Below, one piece after another: positions 31,725 through 41,967 of a stretch of 64,000 bases of DNA. Below the pieces are notes generated by a model, which had not been told where the DNA came from, did no database searches, and saw only the letters and a program-made list of their open reading frames with translations. Numbering within the stretch: the stretch's first letter is position 1; every line of letters starts with the position of its first letter. This DNA is from Aedes albopictus (taxonomy: Eukaryota; Arthropoda; Insecta; Diptera; Culicidae): NCBI RefSeq assembly GCF_035046485.1, contig NC_085138.1, positions 42,133,464 through 42,197,463 of the forward strand. Direction: 5' to 3'. A program made the translations under genes and the position numbers.

Positions 31725-32707
31725 TTAGACTAACTCGTTTTCGCTCAAATGCTGAACGAAGCTTCTGGGAGTCCAAAACAATCGATACAGGAGGTAAGAC
31801 TTGTCATTTTTCGAATTTTATGTTTTTTATTTAAGTGTGGGCCACCCTAATACGCCCTTTTCAAATGGTAGTCTAGATAAATGTTAAATTATGCAAAATT
31901 GCTTCTTCAACAATTTTTTAAACATCCATAAAGTTTCATTGGTTGATGAGAGGCTACTGAACCTATATATGGCCATGTTGGCACGAAACACGATGAAAAA
32001 TATTCACTCAATGTGGACATGTAAAAAGTTTTTGTTAGAAAAACTTTTTTCCCTTAAATATGTCACAGCAACATTGTATGGAGAAGATGTAGGTAATTGA
32101 AATACCTTTCTCCAGAAAAAAAATCATCGATTTAAAAACATAGGGTTTTTTTGTAATATCGATTTAAACTTTTAAAACCTTTATTTTTCAGTGTAGGAAT
32201 TAATGTTGTATTTTTTAGATATTTTTCTAAAAAACTTCATGGAATTTCACGATAGTCCGCCATACAACACTTTTTTGTAGGTCTTGTCATTTTTGAGCTA
32301 CATCGATTTGAAAAAAATCTATGAAAAAAAATTAGGCCCTCTTCAAATGTTACTCTTGAAAATTTTCGAAAAACAAAATATGCAAAGTTGCTTAGAAAGA
32401 CCTATTGTTTATGCCCACAAAGTTTCGTTCGATTCTGAGAGGGTGCTACCAGCCCCATAGAAGGGTTGGCGCGAAATTCGTCTATTGTAGAGAAAATTGA
32501 AGTAAAATGCGTTATGGAGGGGAAATATTGCTGCGTGGTTGATCAAACGGAAGATAGAGGGAAAGTTGAATGATTGATATCAATCTATTTTTGAACAGTA
32601 TCATACATTCAATGTTTCCATAAAACGGCCAACTATTGATCAATATATGCATCGTGTGACTGGCGCTAATAGGTTTGAAATTGACTTAATTGTAGCGGCA
32701 AGTGCCC

Positions 32708-33620
32708 ACACTAAGAATAAATCGCAGAATTCGGTGAAAAATTTCACCGAATTTAAACTGTGAAATATGTTTTTACAGATCTTTCTGTGAAATCCAATGT
32801 TTTCCAATCCAGCTGTCACAATTTCACAGTAAATTCGGTAAACGCAAACAAATCACCAAAATCTGTGAAACTTTTACATTACAGTTCGGTGAACCTCAAC
32901 TTTTTCACCGTGCGCTGTGATTTTTACCGAATTTTTGTAAAATCAGTTGTCGGCCATATTGCCAAGCGAAACTTGCCGAAAATTGATAGGTGCTTATTGT
33001 TTGCGTGAGAGTATGTCAGTCATTGCTATACTAAAGTGAAAATTGGAAGATTGGACGATTTCCAACAGCGTTACAAGAGACTGGTTGGTGTTTTCCGTAA
33101 GTAGTAATTGTACATTATTATTATTTCTTTTTTTTTGTCATGTAGGCCTATAAACTGTTGATTCTGCTGGGTTGAAGTGTTCGGTCGGATGCGGTAATCC
33201 GGTGCATTGGAACATCCCATGAACAGCCACTTTCCTGCCGTTAATTTGTGTGCCCTCGCAGTGTTTAGCATTTGAGCATGAAAATAAATAAAACCATTTC
33301 AAGTAAATGAAAAACACCTATTTTGATTCTGACTTTTGATTTGAGAATAGTTCGATTAATCGCAAATAATTTATTTGCAAAATCACCGTAAATTTGTAGA
33401 AAATTCGCATAACGTTCTGTGAAATCTACAAAAACAAACAACGAATCCACAGAAAATCTGTAAAACAAATCACCGAAAGGTTCGGTGAATTTGACAGATG
33501 AACATTTTCAATCTTTACAGTTTGTTCGGTGAATCAAAAAATCACCGAACAGTTTACCGAAAATTCTGCTGTTGAGATTTCGGTGAAATTTCACAGAATT
33601 CGGCGATTTATTCTTAGTGT
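32708..33620. mobile_element. 913-bp element rich in TTCGGTGAA, GCCC duplication
   Basis: Termini ACACTAAGAATAAATCGC on both sides, continuing GAATTC.GTGAAA, flanked by GCCC (32704-32707, 33621-33624). The uninterrupted target AGTGCCCAAAATAGG is present (inverted) at about 27487-27502. The interior is built from TTCGGTGAA and TTCACCGAA or TCTGTAAA variants in both orientations. The open frames are short and motif-driven. 4-bp duplication; superfamily uncertain. Confidence 0.85.
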
Positions 33621-33665
33621 GCCCGAAATAGGTACACCTGCCCAAATGGTACAATACCCTATATA

Positions 33666-34695
33666 GCTCGTGCACGGTGATCTCACAATTGGATCTCCAA
33701 CGTAGAACTCCATGGTATTTTGTTGACCGATAATGCTAGAGAAATTCGGGAGCGAAAGTAGGAAGGTAGGAAGGCAGGGAGGTAGGTCGGGCATACTCTA
33801 CGCAGGGGCGGGAACAAAATCTGCAATCAAACATTATATTGTAACCCTGAAGTACATCGCAGCAGAGGCAGACCCAGAGGTTCATCGTGGCGCAGCCTCT
33901 ACAAAGAAATAGAGGGAATCGATGGAAATTAGATGGAAATCTTTCAATTCGGCTCTGTACCACAATGAGTGCTCAGTATTGAAAGCAGTATCATTAAGAA
34001 TTGTTTTTCAGCCCAGTTTCTCAATTCTTTCTTTAAAATTCTTCACTTTAAGATACTAATCATGAAAATAATCAGAATTTGCATGCTCAGCAAGAATTCT
34101 CAATCTCTACTGTTTTACGACATCTTTCTCATGTTGTGTCTAACTTTCTTATTCTCTTAAATGCCAAAATTAATTACTAGGCATTGATTGCATCATGCAC
34201 TTGCTGTTCCCTTTCTACAAGTTATTAAACATTGTATTTGAACAGCACGAATATAGTTGAAAACAATCGAATATGTTGATATACCAGCATTATTGCTTCG
34301 AATACTCAATATAACCAACAATCGTTCACCAGATTTTCTGCTTACTAAGCCACATCACAGAGATTGCTCTGTCAACCGCGTCGGCGAAGTTACACATCGA
34401 AATAATCAACCGAAGCGCGCGCTCTTCAACATTCAATCACACAAGGTGCATATGCTGTTGGCGAATCATTTTTGCCTCGTTTCCTGATTTTGTTTGCATT
34501 CGCATCCATCCATCCTCCCTATAACCGTTCCAGTTCCCAGTACCACCCAGTCCATATGCAAATATGTCGCACAACCGGCGTCCTCCGACGACTGCTGTCC
34601 TGTGCCGGTTGACTTCCCGAGAAATGTTCATATTGATTTAGGGTGAAGTAAACAAAAAATTAGCTGCACAAAATTTATCTTTTCCCCGATCGCAG
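33666..34695. other. Unassigned 1-kb interval
   Basis: Includes a GGAAGGTAGGAAGGCAGGGA purine tract near 33765, AT-rich DNA, and a CpG-containing part at 34340-34640. No supported exon. Appears unique within the window. Confidence 0.3.
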
Positions 34696-34929
34696 TTAAC
34701 CCTCCATCAGTCGCATCAAAAAAAGTTACACGAGCGGTCGCGTCGTGTACTCAGTACACGGCATACGCTTTCAATTATGGTTTACATGCTTTACTAGATA
34801 CAATGTTGGTGTCTTCAGCAAAAATGTCCAACTGGATAATGCGCGTCTGATAGTGGACATGTGGAACCGGTCAACACGATCTGGTCCTGTCCCGGGTGTC
34901 GGAATGGCCCTCGCGGGAACCTGTTTCGT

Positions 34930-35764
34930 GGACATTTCAGTTATGGCACCAAAACTAGGCATGCAACGGCTCTATCTGCATGATTTTTCATAACCATCAT
35001 CTTAGTAACCATGAAAATGACCAGTGACCTCCCTGGCTAACCCGTGGCCACCGGAATGTGCCCTGGAGGAACCTGTTTCGAGGACATTTTGACCATGACT
35101 CCAAAACTAGGCATGCGACGGCTCGATCTTCATGATTTTTCATATCCATCATCTTAGTAACCATGAAAATGACCAGTGACCTGCCTAGCTAACCCGTGGC
35201 CACCGGAATGTGCCCTGGAGGAACCTGTTTCGAGGACATTTTGACCATGACACCAAACTAGGCTTGCGACGGCTCTATCGTCATGATTTTGCATATCCAT
35301 CATCTTAGTAACCATGAAAATGACCAGTGACCTCCCTTGCTAACCCGTGGCCTCCGGAATGTGCCCTGGAGGAACCTGTTTCGAGGACATTTTGACCAAG
35401 ACACCAAAACTAGGCATGCGACGGTTCTATCTTCATGATTTTTCATATCCATCATCTTAGTAACCATGAAAATGACCAGTGACCTCCCTGGCTAACCCGT
35501 GGCCACCGGAATGTGCCCTGGAGGAACCTGTTTCGAGGACATTTTGACCATGACACCAAAATTAGGCATGCGACGGCTCTATCTTCATGATTTTTTCATA
35601 TCCATCATCTTAGTAACCATGAAAATGACCAGTGACCTCCCTGGCTAACCCGTGGCCACCGGAATGTGCCCTGGAGGAACCTGTTTCGAGGACATTTTGA
35701 CCATGACATCAAAACTAGGCATGCGACGGCTCTATCTTCATGATTTTCCATATCTATCATCTAG
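34930..35764 (+). repeat. Left array: 6 copies of a 152-bp unit
   Basis: Anchors AAAACTAGGC at about 34951, 35103, 35255, 35406, 35558 and 35711. The unit also contains GCGACGGCTCTATCTTCATG, TTAGTAACCATGAAAATGAC, CCGTGGCCACCGGAATGTG and GAGGAACCTGTTTCGAGGAC. Copies are very similar, which suggests recent homogenisation. Confidence 0.9.
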
Positions 35765-36090
35765 GGTAAATCGCCAATTGTTACACACCTTAAAAACTCG
35801 CCAATTGTTGCACACCTTATAAGAAAAGCATGGAATATGCAACAATTAGCGAGGTTCCAAGGTGTACAATAACTCTGTATGAGGCGGTCATGCTTATAAT
35901 TTCGCTTATAGCATGGTGAATCCGTTAATTTGAAACATATTCGCCTCCCAAAAGCGTTTTTGTATTGTATAAAAATATGTCCAATCTAGTTTTGTAATTT
36001 TCGAAAAGAAAGAAATAAAAAATAGTTTTTCTTGCTTCACGGAGCCGAATTTTTTTGTTTTGTGAATTTGGTTATCAACTGATTTGTATA

Positions 36091-36171
36091 CAGTCATACC
36101 TCGGTATAACGTAGCCTCGATATTACGTAACTCAGTATAACGTAACTTTTACCTCGATATAACGTAACTTT
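36091..36171 (+). repeat. Four-fold CTCG(G/A)TATAACGTAAC repeat with Tigger-like start
   Basis: TA-CAGTCATACCTCGG at 36089-36104 resembles the terminus of pogo/Tigger transposons, followed by four diverged copies of CTCGATATAACGTAAC. No matching inverted end was found, so this may be one end of a truncated element. Confidence 0.45.
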
Positions 36172-36839
36172 TTATGGTTCCAATGTTTTGCTATTTGAAT
36201 AATAAACGTGATTCACGGAATAGTCTTTATGATATTACGCTCCTCAAGGAACCAAGTCTACTAACCAGTTTGACGATATACGAACACTTTCGCAGTTATA
36301 TGACAGTTTTCGGTGTCAGTAATTTTGTTTAACTGCTAACTGCAACATGTTTACGTTTCACTTAACGAATGAAATTGAGTAACTGCAACGCCTGACAGAT
36401 GTCATAAAGCCATCAATTGACGTAAAATGAACGTGAACTTCATGCGACTGTTCATAGGCCAGAGGAATTTATTCACAGCATCAGTTACTTCTGCATTTCG
36501 TTATATGAAGATCCTGCTTTTTCTCTTCGATTAATTCATCCTCATTCATTCAATTCCTCCAGCCTATTAGGGCAAACATGGCACATCATTTTGACGTTTG
36601 GCGGTGCGATAACTCCAAATTTGTTGAACTTAACGGACTTACAGGTTAAAAGCATTGCATTTAAACCGTTTGCACTGACCGAACGTCTACTGTACTTATT
36701 CTTGACATATCATTCATACTGAAACATAGCCTTCCAACTCCAAAAGACATGACAGTAGACAGCAGTGGAAGCAAATTCGGTTTCATGCTATACTGCGAGT
36801 TATAACGCCGGGGCAAGTCCGCCTAGTCTTAGAAGAACC

Positions 36840-37620
36840 CTGCAGAAAATCGCTCTAGAAATTCTCTGATAAATCCCTAGAAAAAAATTTCTTGATAAAT
36901 TTTTGGCGAAATTTTGTGATATATCCCACGGATGAATTATTTCGGTGGAAATATTTCAAAAGTATTCTATTCTTCCTAAAGGAATTCATGGAATAATCAC
37001 ATGAAGAATTTATGTAGAAATGCCACGTGAAGTACCAGAGGGAATTTCTGGAGGGATTCAAAGCAAACTTCTAGAGGAATCACAGCGAAAATCTATGAAA
37101 AAGGGGAAATTCCTGAAGGAATCATCAACAGAAATGCTTTGAAAGAAAATGAGGCATCCCTCTAACCAATGGCTGAAAGTCTCTTTAATAAAGACAAATC
37201 AATCAATGAGGCATCCCTGGAGTAATTCAACAGGGTTTTCTGTAACCAGCAATCTTTGAATGGGTCTCTGAAGAAATTCCTTGTGGTTTTTGCCGATATC
37301 CTGAGTTTTCGGAAGAATTACCGGTGAAATCCCTGAAAAAAAAATTAGAAAAGAGTTCAAAATGTGCAGAATAAGTACCAGCAGGAATTACTGGGTGAAT
37401 CTCAGCAAATACTTATTGAGCAGGAAGGTATTAGAGCATTGCAGATATGACTGGGAGAATCCCAGTAGAAATTTTAAAGGGAACGGCAGGATGAATCCTT
37501 GCAAAAATCTCTGGAATCCCATGGGGAATCCTAGAGAAGCCACAGGGGAAATTCCTGGAGGAATCATATCGAGAACTTTTGGAGTAATAGGACAGATCGG
37601 TGAAGTACTAGATTTGTAGT
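36840..37620 (+). repeat. GGAATTCC-type degenerate array in the loop
   Basis: GGAATTTCTGGAGGGATTC and similar, strongly eroded. Its presence inside the foldback shows that the 12-bp family either was captured by the element or arose there. Confidence 0.55.
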
Positions 37621-37796
37621 AATGAGCTGAATTTTTGTATGGTGAGAAGTTCAATTCTCCGTTTCTGCAATGAAAAGGTTCAAAAAGCGAGGGTACTATT
37701 ATTCCTTACCTAATTTGATGCTGTTTGAGCAAACATTTGGGCAACAGTGTTGTTGTTTTCTCCATTTCCTGCAACATAAATAATATAGTTATCCAT

Positions 37797-39450
37797 AGTT
37801 CTCCAGGGCACATTCCGGTGGCCACGGATTAGCCAGGGAGGTCACTGGTCATTTTCATGGTTACTAAGATGATGGATATGAAAAATCATGAAGATAGAGC
37901 CGTCGCAAGCCTAGTTTTGGTGTCATGGTCAAAATGCCCTCGATACAGGTTCCTCCAAGGCACATTCCGGTGGCCACGGGTTGGCCAGGGAGGCCACTGG
38001 TCATTTTCATGGTTACTAAAATAATGGATATGGAAAATCATGAAGATAGAGCCGTCACAAGCCTAGTTTTGGTGTCATGGTGAAAATGTCCTCGACACAG
38101 GTTCCTCAAGGGCACATTCCGGTGGCCACGGGTTGGCCAGGGAGGTCACTGGTCATGTTCAAGGTTACTAAGATGATGGTTATGAAAAATCATGACGATA
38201 GAGCCGTCGCGTGCCTAGTTTTGGTGTCATGGTCAAAATGTCCTCGAAACAGGTTCCTCCAGGGCACATTCCGGTGGCCACGGGTTAGTCAGGGAGGTCA
38301 CTGTTCATTTTCATGATTACTAAAATAATGGATATGGAAAATCATGAAGATAGAGCCGTCACAAGCCTAGTTTTGGTGTCATGGTCAAAATGTCCTCGAC
38401 ACAGGTTCCTCCAGGGCACATTCCGGTGGCCACGGGTTAGCCAGGGAGGTCACTGGCCATTTTCATGGTTACTAAGATGATGGATATGGAAAATCATGAA
38501 GATAGAGCCGTCACAAGCCTAGTTTTGGTGTCATGGTCAAAATGTCCTCGAAACAGGTTCCTCCAGGGCACATTCCGGTGGCCACGGGTTAGTCAGGGAG
38601 GTCACTGTTCATTTTCATGATTACTAAAATAATGGATATGGAAAATCATGAAGATAGAGCCGTCACAAGCCTAGTTTTGGTGTCATGGTCAAAATGTCCT
38701 CGAAACAGGTTCCTTCAGGGCACATTCCGGTGGCCACGGGTTAGCCAGGGAGGTCACTGGTCATTTTCATAGTTATTAAGATAATGGTTATGAAAAATCA
38801 TGACGATAGAGCCGTTGCAAGCCTAGTTTTGGTGTCATGGTCAAAATGTCCTCGAAACAGGTTCGTCCAGGGCACATTCCGGTGGCCACGGGTTAGCCAG
38901 GGAGGTCACTGGTCATTTTCATGGTTACTAAGATGATGGATATGGAAAATCATGAAGATAGAGCCGTCACAAGCCTAGTTTTGGTGTCATGGTCAAAATG
39001 TCCTCGAAACAGGTTCCTCCAGGGCACATTCCGGTGGCCACGGGTTAGCCAGGGAGGTCACTGGCCATTTTCATGGTTACTAAGATGATGGATATGGAAA
39101 ATCATGAAGATAGAGCCGTCACAAGCCTAGTTTTGGTGTCATGGTCAAAATGTCCTCGAAACAGGTTCCTCCAGGGCACATTCCGGTGGCCACGGGTTAG
39201 TCAGGGAGGTCACTGTTCATTTTCATGATTACTAAAATAATGGATATGGAAAATCATGAAGATAGAGCCGTCACAAGCCTAGTTTTGGTGTCATGGTCAA
39301 AATGTCCTCGAAACAGGTTCCTCCAGGGCACATTCCGGTGGCCACGGGTTAGCCAGGGAGGTCACTGGTCATTTTCATGGTTACTAAGATGATGGATATG
39401 AAAAATCATGTAGATAGAGCCGTCGCATGCCTAGTTTTGGTGCCATAACT
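37797..39450 (-). repeat. Right array: 11 inverted copies of the 152-bp unit
   Basis: Anchors CTAGTTTTGG at 37911, 38062, 38215, 38367, 38519, 38671, 38823, 38975, 39127, 39279 and 39431, spaced 151-153. Two subtypes can be told apart (CACTGGTCATTTTCATGG.. versus CACTGTTCATTTTCATGA..). The second recurs at about 38300, 38605 and 39210, suggesting amplification in blocks of two or four units. Confidence 0.9.
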
Positions 39451-39594
39451 GAAATGTCCACGAAACAGGTTCCCGCGAGGGCCATTCCGACACCCGGGAC
39501 AGGACCAGATCGTGTTGACCGGTTCCACATGTCCACTATCAGACACGCATTATCCAGTTGGACATTTTTGCTGAAGACACCAACATTGTATCTA

Positions 39595-39941
39595 CACTGA
39601 AAGGCGGCTTGCAGTAATGACAAGCATAACAATGTTTTTAAATTTACCATGGCAAAACATGATCATCGACCCACCAACGCTTCTTGTGTGCGTTTTGTTT
39701 CTTTTAACATCAACCGGTTCGATAGCCGAGTGGTAGCGTGCGAGCCTGGTGATGTCAAGGTTCTTGGTTCGAATCCGGTTGCCAACAGAATCTTTTTTTA
39801 ATTGAAAATCGAGTCCATGGTAAAATTGAAAACATACTTCTGTTGAATTGAAACGAAAATCAGTCTGCACAAATTTAGTGGCGTTGTGTATTTAAATTGA
39901 CCCTCAGAATAGTAATTTTCACCGCAAGCCGCCGTTCAGTG
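39595..39941. mobile_element. TA-flanked MITE inserted in the right arm, with tRNA-like core
   Basis: Ends CACTGAAAGGCGGCTTGC and inverted CACTGAACGGCGGCTTGC, with TA at 39593-39594 and 39942-39943. The left arm shows the empty site GCTTTACTAGATAC at 34789-34802, so the insert is exactly 347 bp and happened after the arms were formed. The interior includes a tRNA-like segment and a T run. Confidence 0.9.
39714..39799 (+). other. tRNA-like segment with A box, B box and T-run
   Basis: A box TAGCCGAGTGG (39723-39733), B box GGTTCGAATCC (39766-39776) and seven T at 39793-39799, which could end pol III transcription. The acceptor and T stems do not pair properly, so it is not a functional tRNA. 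It may be a SINE head or a captured tRNA. Confidence 0.6.
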
Positions 39942-40272
39942 TAGTAAAGCATATAAACCATAATTGAAAGCGTATGCCGTGTACTGAGTACACGACGCGA
40001 CCGCTCGTGTAACGGTCTGGTTCAGAAAAAAGTTACACCAGCGGTCGCGCCGGTGTACTGAGTACACATTCAAAATGTGAGGTTAGAATTACGTATTTTT
40101 CGAGTACTTTCCGTGCATTTTTTCATTTTTTTTCTGCCTTACTAACAAGAAGAAGAGTGGATCATGGAATAGGACTAACACCCGGTTCAATTTGGTGCGA
40201 ATTTCGATTATTTTTTTGCATTTTTCTGAGATGCGTGTACTCAGTACACGCAAGCGACTGATGGTAGGTTAA

Positions 40273-40739
40273 ATGTGTGTTCGTGTGTGACTGTGGCACT
40301 GATAGGAAAACGACCCCAATATGGGATTCAGACCGCCTCCCCCCACAAATATCCCCAAACGCGGTCCGATGGGGTGCAAAAACGGCAAAACATTGTACGA
40401 CAAACATGATGAAATTTTCAAACTTTTGATGCTCTACCGTCGTAGAATTTCGATTTTTGCTCGACTGCCCCCCACGTTCGATGATGTTTGCACGTCGCCC
40501 GGATGGGTAAATAAGCAAGATAGAATATTTTCACCGATGTTTGAACTTTTGACTGGCAGTAAACTCGTCACCGCGGGACCTCTCGCTGACTCGCAAGCTC
40601 TTCTTGCTCCTCCACTCCTGTGATTCAGGTTCTGCCTGAACAGGGTGTGGCGATCAAAATGAAGTCACTCACCATTCTCGAGTTGCTCGCTGTTCCTCGT
40701 ATGTAATCCACCCTAGAAATGCCCCATCCTCCTCCACCT
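40273..40739. other. Unassigned
   Basis: Immediately right of the piggyBac-like element. An open frame at 40321-40623 has no recognised domain. Confidence 0.3.
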
Positions 40740-41530
40740 CCCCTCCCCTCCCCTCCCAGAAAAAACTCGTAAAGACCTCGAAATCCTCATTATCCTCCCT
40801 AAATCGTCTCGTAAACCCTCTGAAGAAACTTAATACAGCTGAAACTCCTGAAATCACGAAACCCCCTAGAAACCCCCAGAAACTTTTCTGGCTTTTCTAG
40901 ACCCATTTTGGTCGTACCTTCTTTTACCTTTCTCAAGCCACGTTTTGTCTACTTCCTAGACCATTTGAGACCCCTTTTGCCCCCTTACCCCCTAAAATCC
41001 TTGAGACCTTCAAATTGCTATTTTGCCATCAGCCTTTTCCCACCTTTGTCGCTGTTTGGTCCTCATTTTCTTCTGGAGACTCCTTTTTGCCCCATCCCCC
41101 AATAACTTTTCCAAGATCCTCTTTTGGTCATTGGATACAAGAATAAGCACTTCTTGTCCTTTCGGCCTTTCGATTTTCTCCTTTCTGACCTTCGACTTTT
41201 TTACATTCGATCTTTTTGCACTCGACCTTTTTACCTTCGAACTAAAACACCTTGAAACCTCCCTGAGACCCCTACAAATTTCTCTTAAACTCCCCTGAAG
41301 CCACCTGAAACCTCGTTAACCTCATGAAACCCATTGAAACGCCTTTAAACGCCTTGTGGCGCCTTCAAACCCCCTTAAACTCCACCTGAAGTTCTACAGA
41401 AATATCCTAATGTGCTTTAAAAACCTAGAAACGCGTTAAAACCAACTGAAATCCTCTGAAATACTTCTAAACTCCTAGGAACTTCTCTTAAACTCTCCTG
41501 CAGCGCCCTAAAACTCCTCTGAAGCAGAAA
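40740..41530 (-). repeat. CCTGAAACCCC degenerate array
   Basis: Loose 10-11 base period: CCCTCTGAAGAAAC, CCTGAAATCACGAAACC, CCTTGAAACCTCCC. A related CTTTTTGC/CCTTTCG block at 41020-41240 yields S/F/L-rich open frames. Same family as 13775-14930, inverted. Confidence 0.65.
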
Positions 41531-41539
41531 CTTCTCTCT

Positions 41540-41715
41540 GGACTTCGTGGCCGTGCGGTTAGCGGCGTCAGTTGTCTAGGCGTTTCGTAAGCCGCGGAGT
41601 GCGGGTTCGATTCCCGCTCCAGTCGGGGAAAACTTTTCGTCAAACGGAAAATTCACCATCCACTGGGTTTTATGTATGTTGTCCGTTGTCTCGTGTTGGT
41701 AATGTTCAATCAGTG
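41540..41715 (+). mobile_element. tRNA-derived SINE, family A (Ser/Leu-like head)
   Basis: Head GGACTTCGTGGCCGTGCGGTTA with A box TGGCCGTGCGG (41548-41558) and perfect B box GGTTCGATTCC (41604-41614). The distance between them implies a long variable arm, as in Ser/Leu tRNAs. The body GGGGAAAACTTTTCGTCAAA..GTTGTCCGTTGTCTCGTGTT is shared with 58045-58230 and (inverted) 61778-61996, and partly with 41970-42110. Confidence 0.85.
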
Positions 41716-41960
41716 TCTTTTCAAAAGCACAGAAAATGGTCTTGAAAATTCCGGTAACCCACCATAGAAACGCCTTGAAATGCCTTGAAACTTTCCCAGT
41801 AACTCATGAAATTTCTTAACTCCTCCAGAAATCTTTTGAGACATTCAGAAGCTTCTCTCACACCCCCTGAAGTTCCCCGTAATCCATCAAACTTCCAGAA
41901 ACCCACTGACACTGACTACTTTAAAACTCCTCTGAAACTCCTTTGAGAGCCTATCAATTA
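41716..41960 (-). repeat. CCTGAAAC degenerate array, continued
   Basis: GAAACGCCTTGAAATGCC, CTCTGAAACTCC. Continuation of the array split by the SINE. Confidence 0.6.
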
Positions 41961-41967
41961 GCAAACA

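Larger units (their letters stand above)
30300..32482. mobile_element. 2.2-kb long inverted repeat element with TATT duplication
   Basis: Ends GACGAATTTCGCGCCAAC on the left and its exact inverse on the right, flanked by TATT (30296-30299, 32483-32486). Arms of about 970 bases (30300-31265, 31494-32482) are colinear for their whole length, with scattered differences, around a 228-base spacer. Each arm carries the same Harbinger-like MITE. No transposase frame. If transcribed it would form a near-complete hairpin. Confidence 0.8.
30150..33665 (-). repeat. Interspersed repeat, copy 2, carrying two nested elements
   Basis: Inverted copy of the 27452-28080 family: its end (ACCTGCCCAAATGGTACAAT) is at about 33635-33655. 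It is split first by the element at 32708-33620 and then by the long inverted repeat at 30300-32482. Shared landmarks include GGTTTGAAATTGACTTA (32675) and GGAGGGGAAATATTG (32516 and 30192). Outer left limit is approximate. Confidence 0.55.
35765..37796. other. Loop of the piggyBac-like element
   Basis: Non-coding as far as I can see. It starts with CGCCAATTGTT(A/G)CACACCTTA repeats (35771-35820). It then has a TATAACGTAAC repeat block (36091-36171), a unique AT-rich part and a GGAATTCC-type block (36840-37620). Open frames at 36855-37061 and 37362-37654 are repeat-derived. Confidence 0.55.
34700..40268. mobile_element. 5.6-kb piggyBac-like foldback element with 152-bp repeat arms
   Basis: Left end TTAA-CCCTCCATCAGTCGC (TTAA at 34696-34699) and inverted right end TTAA-CCTACCATCAGTCGC (TTAA at 40269-40272) match at 13 of 15 bases. 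TTAA targets with CCY termini are the hallmark of piggyBac-superfamily transposons. Next inside come GTTACACGAGCGGTCGCG, the palindrome CGTGTACTCAGTACACG and GGCATACGC, then arrays of a 152-bp unit, 6 copies left and 11 inverted copies right. The 2-kb middle has no transposase. The right end carries an extra ~220-bp near-duplicate of the terminal region. Confidence 0.8.

Noticed and set aside
34771..34993. Frames MPSFGAITEMSTK (minus) and the matching 82/88-residue frames in both arms as a conserved protein
   Set aside because: The same sequence appears in both arms because they are inverted copies. There is no domain, and the frames end in the tandem units.
34930..39450. Regular direct repeats as a CRISPR array
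   Set aside because: Units of 152 bases follow one another without unique spacers, are inverted in two arms and lie in a eukaryotic repeat context.
39714..39785. Functional tRNA gene
   Set aside because: A and B boxes are good but the acceptor and T stems do not pair in register, and the segment lies within a transposable element.
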